Shown here: positions 1-4,307 of the stretch, piece by piece | How positions within the stretch are numbered: position 1 is the stretch's first letter | Layout: each line of letters opens with the position of its first letter | Assembly: GCA_027296025.1 (NCBI GenBank) | Contig: JAPUJU010000215.1 | Location: 1 to 5,959, forward strand | Length of the DNA stretch: 5,959 nucleotides | Source of the DNA: a bacterium | GTDB taxonomy: Bacteria > Krumholzibacteriota > Krumholzibacteriia > WVZY01 | Direction: 5' to 3' | Translations under genes and position numbers: made by a program | The notes under the pieces: model-generated | Told to the model about the DNA's origin: nothing | What the model saw: only the letters and a program-made list of their open reading frames with translations | Databases searched by the model: none

Positions 1-345
1 GCGTTTACCGTCTCACCACAACTCGACATCGGACTCGGTGACAAGAACACCTTCTACGCATCCGCAGGTGGAGGGCTCTACATCGTGAGCCTTTTGCTGG
101 ACGACGCCCTTTTTCAGTTCGAGCAGACCGACGACCATTTCGGTGTGACGGCTGGTGTCGGTTTCGCGAGGCGGTTGACCACGAACTGGTTTTTCGTCGT
201 TAACATGAGAATCGACAAGTTCTGGACGTCCGGCTTGCCGGCGGACCCCACCGAGCGGATCCCTCTTTTTTTTATACTGTCCAGCGGCGACGAGGACCCG
301 CTTTTTTTCCAGGCCAACGTCGGCCTGATGCTTCGCCTTTTCTAG
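1..345 (+). CDS. Outer-membrane beta-barrel protein, C-terminal part (5' truncated)
   Basis: The frame is open from base 1 to the TAG at 343-345, giving 114 residues with no start that needs to be real; the GTG at 85 is internal, because the reading frame continues sensibly upstream (AFTVSPQLDIGLGDKNTFYA). The residues alternate polar and hydrophobic in short strands separated by Gly- and Asp-rich turns, for example FYASAGGGLYIVSLLL, FGVTAGVGFARRL, NWFFVVNMRIDKFW and the last strand FFQANVGLMLRLF. The final residue is Phe, with hydrophobic residues at alternate positions before it, which is the classic signal recognised by the BAM assembly machinery. This points to an outer-membrane barrel of the OmpW/OmpX/OMP_b-brl general type; the exact family and any ligand cannot be told. 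The N-terminus and signal peptide lie outside the window. Two T homopolymers (266-273 and 302-308) lie within the coding sequence. Confidence 0.8.
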   Translation, partial: AFTVSPQLDIGLGDKNTFYASAGGGLYIVSLLLDDALFQFEQTDDHFGVTAGVGFARRLTTNWFFVVNMRIDKFWTSGLPADPTERIPLFFILSSGDEDPLFFQANVGLMLRLF

Positions 346-354
346 CTGTTCTTA

Positions 355-2406
355 CTACTGCGTCTGGGAGGGTGCCTGCAGGATTTCGCGGAGCTGTGCG
401 AGGATTTCGCTCGCACGCTTGTCCGTGGGATCCAGCGAGAGATATGTAACCAGCGCGTCGTGGGCTTCGGTGACTTTCTGCTGTTGCACATAGACCATTG
501 CAAGGTTCTTGTACGAATTCGCATACGTCGGATCGACTTCGATGGCTTTCTGAAACGCCGCGACGGCTTCGTCGGCCTCCCCCATTTCCGCGTACGCGGC
601 TCCAAGGTTGTTGTAGGCCTTTGTGTAACGCGGATTCATCTCCAGCGCCCTCTTGAAGGCTTCGACCGACGCTTCGTACATTTTCGCCTCCCGATAGGTG
701 ATACCGAGATTGTTGTAGGCCTGAATCATCTTCGGGTTGAGGCGGATCGCCCGTTTGTAACTCTCGATGGCCGGTTCGAACATCCGGAGCTGCCGCATTA
801 CCTGTGCGAGGTCGTAGTGCACGGACGGCAGCTTATTGTTCAGCTCGAGCGCCTTCGAATAACTTTCAACCGTCTTGAAGCGGTTGCCTTGGTCCCTGTA
901 GATCACCGCGCGATGCACGTAGGATTCCGCATAATCAGGCTTCAGATCAATTGCCCGGTCTATCTCTTCGATCGCTTCCGCGTGGCGTCCCACCGTGCTC
1001 AACCGTCTCGCCTGGTGGGTTCTTTCCCGCCACTCCACATCGTCTTTCGGGAGCGCGAAGATGCCCGGCCGCGTGCAGATAAGAATAGCCCCGAAAACGA
1101 ACACCGGCACGAGCGTCCTCCCGGTCCGTCTCAGCGTGCCGGGAATTACAACGAGCGCTGCGTACGCTGCAAACAAACTGAGTACAGGAGCAATCTGCAC
1201 ACGGTACCGCGCGCTGACAAAAAACAGAATGATCGAAAAGCTGAACGCGAAAACATAGCCGTACAGGAGAAAATATTTTCGCCAGTCTTTGCGGCAGTAG
1301 ATCATACCCAGAATGCCCAAGCTTATCAGAATCCAGAAGTTGATGAAAAACAACCTGAGCACGCCGTGTTGTTCTCGCGCTCGGTCGTAGCTTTCGATCT
1401 GCGGTACTTCGTATCCGTTGAAAAACATCGCCGTCTTTTTGAGCATGAGTTTAAACTCGACCAGTGGGTGCGCCCCCATGAAATCAAACGCCTTCCCGAA
1501 CCAGTAGCGTGAAACCTCCGACGGTTTCAACTCACGGCCGAGTTCGCGCTCGACGTAGTCCTTGATCGATGAATCGCTGACGAGGTTCATTCCACGGGGT
1601 GGATAGAAAATTCCCGTCGCCTGGCCGCTGTTACCTATGTAGAAGTTCAAACCACCATTCGACGTGATCGGCACGAAGTCGCGACTCGCGATGCCGTTGT
1701 GAATCGTCGCAGGAAGGATCGCGATGATCAATGCTCCGACAAAAACAACAGATTTGACCAGACGGCGTGACTCGCCGGAGACGAAGAGCCACAGAATAAC
1801 GATGGGGACGAACATAAGGATGTTTGCACGAGCGAGCGCGGAGAGCCCCAGCAGCAACCCGACCAGTGCGTACTTCCCCAGGCCGTTGTTGCCTCGGGTA
1901 CGATACAAAACGAACAGAATCGTCACGTTGATCAGAGTGCCCAGCCACATCATGAGAAGCTGCCCCTCATAGAACGTGCTCGTCCCATACAGTCCGAGGA
2001 GAACGGCTCCGAGCATCGCCACCGATGGTCGAAACACGCAGCGTCCGACGAAGTACGTGAGGAGCACTGTGACAACGCCCCCCAATACCTGGATGATGCG
2101 CGCGATCAGAAAGCTCTTACCGAAAATGCCGTAGATTACGGCCAGAACATACGAATAAAGCGGCCCCATGAAGAACGCCTCGTCACGGATGAGGTTGCCG
2201 GCCTGAATATCAACGGCCATACGATTGTAATACTCCGAGTCCATGATCGGGACGGTGACGTGAAGAGATTGCGAGCTCTGAAGAACGTAGAGAAGCTTCA
2301 AGACAAAGGTGCTGATGAAAAGAATAAAGACCCAGCGGCGTTGCCCGTCGAGAGTGCGGTCGATCGAACTGAGGTACGTATGGTTTTTCCGTTTTACCTC
2401 GCTCAT
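355..2406 (-). CDS. GT-C membrane glycosyltransferase (GT39/PMT_2-like) with C-terminal TPR array
   Basis: This 683-aa protein has two halves. Residues about 25-450 are a multi-pass membrane region (roughly 10-11 hydrophobic helices) with GT-C hallmarks: an acidic motif in the first extracytoplasmic loop (MDSEYYNRMAVDIQAGN, Asp56/Glu58), then GPLYSYVLAVIYGIFG (81-96), a GLLLGLSALARANIL helix (183-197) and SARYRVQIAP (398-407). These fit the PMT_2/ArnT-like superfamily, which transfers sugars from polyprenyl-phosphate donors on the periplasmic side. Residues about 457-660 are six TPRs, which normally bind proteins or peptides. The acceptor and sugar are unknown. I chose ATG 2406 because the open frame upstream (to 2562) would run across the pyrE start and has a basic, low-complexity composition; no clear Shine-Dalgarno precedes 2406. 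The gene is divergent from pyrE and ends 9 bp from the convergent beta-barrel gene. Membrane/TPR architecture is secure; catalytic activity is inferred. Confidence 0.88.
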   Translation of the reverse strand: MSEVKRKNHTYLSSIDRTLDGQRRWVFILFISTFVLKLLYVLQSSQSLHVTVPIMDSEYYNRMAVDIQAGNLIRDEAFFMGPLYSYVLAVIYGIFGKSFLIARIIQVLGGVVTVLLTYFVGRCVFRPSVAMLGAVLLGLYGTSTFYEGQLLMMWLGTLINVTILFVLYRTRGNNGLGKYALVGLLLGLSALARANILMFVPIVILWLFVSGESRRLVKSVVFVGALIIAILPATIHNGIASRDFVPITSNGGLNFYIGNSGQATGIFYPPRGMNLVSDSSIKDYVERELGRELKPSEVSRYWFGKAFDFMGAHPLVEFKLMLKKTAMFFNGYEVPQIESYDRAREQHGVLRLFFINFWILISLGILGMIYCRKDWRKYFLLYGYVFAFSFSIILFFVSARYRVQIAPVLSLFAAYAALVVIPGTLRRTGRTLVPVFVFGAILICTRPGIFALPKDDVEWRERTHQARRLSTVGRHAEAIEEIDRAIDLKPDYAESYVHRAVIYRDQGNRFKTVESYSKALELNNKLPSVHYDLAQVMRQLRMFEPAIESYKRAIRLNPKMIQAYNNLGITYREAKMYEASVEAFKRALEMNPRYTKAYNNLGAAYAEMGEADEAVAAFQKAIEVDPTYANSYKNLAMVYVQQQKVTEAHDALVTYLSLDPTDKRASEILAQLREILQAPSQTQ
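427..1038 (-). repeat. Region encoding six tandem tetratricopeptide repeats
   Basis: Residues about 457-660 of the glycosyltransferase divide into six 34-residue units: starting near WRERTHQARRL, YAESYVHRAV, LPSVHYDLAQ, MIQAYNNLGI, YTKAYNNLGA and YANSYKNLAM. Each ends in a typical A-x-x-L/I-x-P/N helix-B pattern (AIDLKPD, ALELNNK, AIRLNPK, ALEMNPR, AIEVDPT, YLSLDPT). Units 4 and 5 are the most alike (both AYNNLG), and this is visible in the DNA as an identical 13-base string at 608-620 and 710-722, exactly 102 bp apart, which is one TPR period. Confidence 0.9.
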
Positions 2407-2420
2407 ACAAGTGGTAAGGT

Positions 2421-2468
2421 AATCCAATCGAAAGACGGATCGCAAGGGAATCCAACGATTGGAAAGGA
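2421..2468 (+). promoter_or_regulatory. Repeat cluster in the divergent leader, reaching into the pyrE ribosome-binding site
   Basis: The 67-bp space between the divergent starts (2406 and 2474) must hold the start signals of pyrE and of the glycosyltransferase. It contains an 8-bp perfect inverted repeat, TCCAATCG (2423-2430) and CGATTGGA (2456-2463), and a smaller palindrome, TCCAA-CGA-TTGGA (2451-2463), that shares the same right arm. AATCCAA is also repeated directly at 2421-2427 and 2449-2455, 28 bp apart. The right arm overlaps the pyrE Shine-Dalgarno. It could be an operator or an RNA structure; no convincing sigma-70 promoter hexamers are evident. The repeats are seen directly; a regulatory role is inference. 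Confidence 0.4.
2461..2468 (+). promoter_or_regulatory. Ribosome-binding site of pyrE
   Basis: GGAAAGGA lies 5 bases before the ATG at 2474 and decides the start: the in-frame TTG at 2459 would place this purine-rich site inside the coding sequence, and has no comparable site of its own. Confidence 0.75.
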
Positions 2469-2473
2469 CTGCA

Positions 2474-3019
2474 ATGTCACAGCGCGATGATCTCCGGGAT
2501 ATTCTCGTGCAGAACTCATTGAAGCGTGGAGACTTCACCCTGGCGTCGGGGCAGAAGAGCACGTACTACATCAACGGCAAACTGACCGCGCTCGACTCGC
2601 GGGGTGCCTATCTATCGGCCAGAATCCTGCTGGCAATGATTTCGGACGACGTTCCGGATGCGATCGGAGGCCTCACGCTCGGTGCCGATCCGATCGTTGG
2701 ATCGATGCTCACGCTTGCCGGCATGGAGGATCTTGAACTGAAGGGGTTCATCGTCCGCAAAGAGGCGAAAGGCCATGGGACACGTTCGTTGATCGAAGGC
2801 CCCCTCGAGGAGGGTGACCGTGTCGTCGTGATCGAAGATGTCGTCACGACGGGGTCCTCTTCCATGAAAGCAATCGATGCCGTTCGCGAGGCAGGGTGTG
2901 AAGTGAACCGGGTCATCGCGCTGGTGGATCGCGAGCAGGGTGGGATGCAAAACCTCAAAGAGGCCGGCATCCGGCTGGAATCGATTTTTAGCATTAATGA
3001 GTTACTGGAGGCAGGATAG
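2474..3019 (+). CDS. pyrE: Orotate phosphoribosyltransferase
   Basis: PyrE joins orotate to PRPP to give orotidine 5'-monophosphate and pyrophosphate, the fifth step of de novo UMP synthesis, in the cytoplasm, normally as a dimer. The 181-aa protein shows the full family pattern: an N-terminal GDFTLASGQKSTYYING (19-35, substrate-binding Lys28), GGLTLGADPIVG (65-76), the flexible catalytic loop VRKEAKGHGT (94-103; Arg95, Lys96, Lys99 and His101 have the spacing of the catalytic loop known from enteric PyrE), and the PRPP-binding motif VVVIEDVVTTGSS (117-129, acidic pair Glu121-Asp122). It is shorter than the roughly 213-aa enteric enzyme but normal for the compact PyrE type. The ATG at 2474 follows a good ribosome-binding site. 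It stands alone on the + strand: divergent from the glycosyltransferase and ending 2 bp from a convergent gene, so it is not in a pyr operon here. Confidence 0.97.
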   Translation: MSQRDDLRDILVQNSLKRGDFTLASGQKSTYYINGKLTALDSRGAYLSARILLAMISDDVPDAIGGLTLGADPIVGSMLTLAGMEDLELKGFIVRKEAKGHGTRSLIEGPLEEGDRVVVIEDVVTTGSSSMKAIDAVREAGCEVNRVIALVDREQGGMQNLKEAGIRLESIFSINELLEAG

Positions 3020-3021
3020 CC

Positions 3022-4191
3022 CTACCCTGAGATGCGGTCTTTGAAGCGCCCGTATAGCATGCCGAGCACACACCCCATTACGAGAACGAGATACGTTTCG
3101 ACAATTGCGGTCGGCAGGGTTCCGGCAATCGGGATACGCCATGTGATCGCGCCGATACCCGCGCTGATCCCGGCGAGCACGAAGAACAGAACAACCGCCA
3201 TCAAGTAGTCGACTTCCATCGCACCGATTGCTGAAATCACCCGCTTCGGATTCAGAGCGTCTAAGAGCCCGCGCGGGGTGCACGCCATCAACATCAGCGC
3301 GGCCGGCAGATAGATCGCGCTAAACGTAAAAATTCCAACGCTCATCATCGGACTGTTGTTGATATACGCGAAAGCATTCGACTCTTCGACGAGACCGACA
3401 GACGCTAGGATCTGCAGAACCGCCAGCAGCGGCAAGAAAAGCTCGGCCAAAAGAGCCACGAGAGACCCCAGCGGTTTCAGCAGGCCGACTACCGGATCTT
3501 CCATAATACCGTGCCACAGGGGCGGCAGGGTTTCTCGTCGCGCAACAGCGCGAATAACGTGAAATACCCAGAAAAGGGCAATGAATCCCCCGACAGCTCG
3601 TGTCACCGTTGCGAGGGTCGACAACCACAGAACGGCCGCCAGGACGGCCGGATAGATATACGATCGCCCGAACGGGTACGTCAGCAGCACCAGCGGTTCT
3701 CCCCAGAACGGGCCCACGCGCTTGAGGTACCGCAGCGTTTCTTGCTCTTCCGGCGTCAGATTGCGAATGATGTCGTTGACGATTCGCGGATGATAATGGC
3801 GGGCCTCGAGCGCGGCCTGATAGTGATCGAGCGCGGCCCGCCGGTCTCCGGCGGCGAGCGCCATGTCGGCTGCCTGCAGTCGCAGACTCCAGTCATCCGG
3901 AGCCTGCGCAATACGCTCGAGCGTCTCGTGGTACTCCTCGTGTTTGTCTGCGCCGCTTTCGATCCCGGATTCTACGTCCGTTTTAGGGTTTGCCTGAGCT
4001 TTATCGAAAAAACGGCCGAGTTCTGTGTCCGTGACCTTTTTCCATTGCTCGTCATCGGGCATGAACACAAAAGCCTCGGGCGTGAGATGGCCCGTCTCGC
4101 ACATGGACACGATTTCTGACCACTCACGGAGCTCCTCCTTGAGGGCCCCCTGGCGCATAATGTAGTACCGGGTTTTGGATTCGATTGTCAT
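3022..4191 (-). CDS. Multi-pass membrane protein with N-terminal GYF_2-like domain
   Basis: The 389-aa product starts with about 55 residues resembling the GYF_2 (DUF4339) domain: TRYYIMRQGALKEELREWSE (7-26), then a short helix, GHLTPEAFVFMPDDEQWKKV (34-53), matching the family plan of a YY/YF start, a polar loop, G-x-L-x-P-x-x-x-V and a terminal W. A charged linker follows (60-92), then one or two TPR-like helical pairs (about 90-130: LRLQAADMALAAGDRRAALDHYQAALEA). Residues about 175-380 hold about six hydrophobic segments (near 178-197, 199-216, 238-265, 284-304, 326-349, 358-379), giving a membrane domain that loosely recalls DUF4013/Yip1-type proteins. Function is unknown; a peptide-binding cytoplasmic head on a membrane anchor is an inference. 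The start at 4191 is chosen for its strong ribosome-binding site; the open frame upstream to 4308 contains the neighbour's terminator. It converges on pyrE with a 2-bp gap. Confidence 0.85.
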   Translation of the reverse strand: MTIESKTRYYIMRQGALKEELREWSEIVSMCETGHLTPEAFVFMPDDEQWKKVTDTELGRFFDKAQANPKTDVESGIESGADKHEEYHETLERIAQAPDDWSLRLQAADMALAAGDRRAALDHYQAALEARHYHPRIVNDIIRNLTPEEQETLRYLKRVGPFWGEPLVLLTYPFGRSYIYPAVLAAVLWLSTLATVTRAVGGFIALFWVFHVIRAVARRETLPPLWHGIMEDPVVGLLKPLGSLVALLAELFLPLLAVLQILASVGLVEESNAFAYINNSPMMSVGIFTFSAIYLPAALMLMACTPRGLLDALNPKRVISAIGAMEVDYLMAVVLFFVLAGISAGIGAITWRIPIAGTLPTAIVETYLVLVMGCVLGMLYGRFKDRISG

Positions 4192-4200
4192 GATACTACT

Positions 4201-4207
4201 CTCCCCT
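4201..4207 (-). promoter_or_regulatory. Ribosome-binding site of the GYF_2-like membrane gene
   Basis: Read on the minus strand the bases are AGGGGAG, followed by 9 bases and the ATG at 4191-4189. This is the best Shine-Dalgarno in the window and fixes the start against the longer open frame reaching 4308. Confidence 0.7.
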
Positions 4208-4250
4208 ATATTCCAGTACGCAGACCCCGTGCCAAATTCCACGCCATAGC

Positions 4251-4280
4251 CAAAAGGGCCGCGCCTCGTGGCGCGGCCCC
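4251..4280 (-). terminator. Intrinsic terminator downstream of the M16 peptidase gene
   Basis: GGGCCGCGCC (4256-4265) and GGCGCGGCCC (4270-4279) form a perfect 10-bp, all-G/C stem with a 4-base loop (TCGT on +, ACGA on -). On the minus strand the stem is followed by TTTTG (4255-4251). It lies about 28 bases past the peptidase stop codon (4308-4310) and before the next gene's start at 4191, so it should separate the two same-strand genes. The T-tract is short (four), so some readthrough into the membrane-protein gene is possible. Confidence 0.85.
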
Positions 4281-4307
4281 GTTGCCGAACGGTTGTAAAG
4301 TCTGGCA

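Noticed and set aside
460..1512. 350-codon open frame on the + strand
   Set aside because: It lies wholly antisense to the glycosyltransferase/TPR gene; its product is Arg/His/Val-rich with no domain pattern, as expected of a shadow frame in GC-rich coding DNA.
2393..2420. Promoter candidate for pyrE (TTTACC, 16 bp, TAAGGT)
   Set aside because: Only 4/6 and 3/6 matches to sigma-70 consensus; not better than chance for a region of this size.
2459..2473. TTG start for pyrE five codons upstream
   Set aside because: It would bury the GGAAAGGA ribosome-binding site in the coding region; ATG 2474 has the right spacing.
2407..2562. 52-residue N-terminal extension of the glycosyltransferase
   Set aside because: It would cross the pyrE start and first 30 codons; the residues are Arg/Ser/Cys-rich and unlike the family's N-terminus.
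3511..4119. 202-codon open frame on the + strand
   Set aside because: Antisense to the GYF_2-like membrane gene; basic, low-complexity translation with no recognisable family and no ribosome-binding site noticed.
4207..4235. Promoter candidate for the membrane gene on the minus strand (TTGGCA, 17 bp, AATATA)
   Set aside because: The -35 is good but the -10 matches only half of the consensus, and transcription would start about at 4200, leaving the ribosome-binding site out of the transcript.
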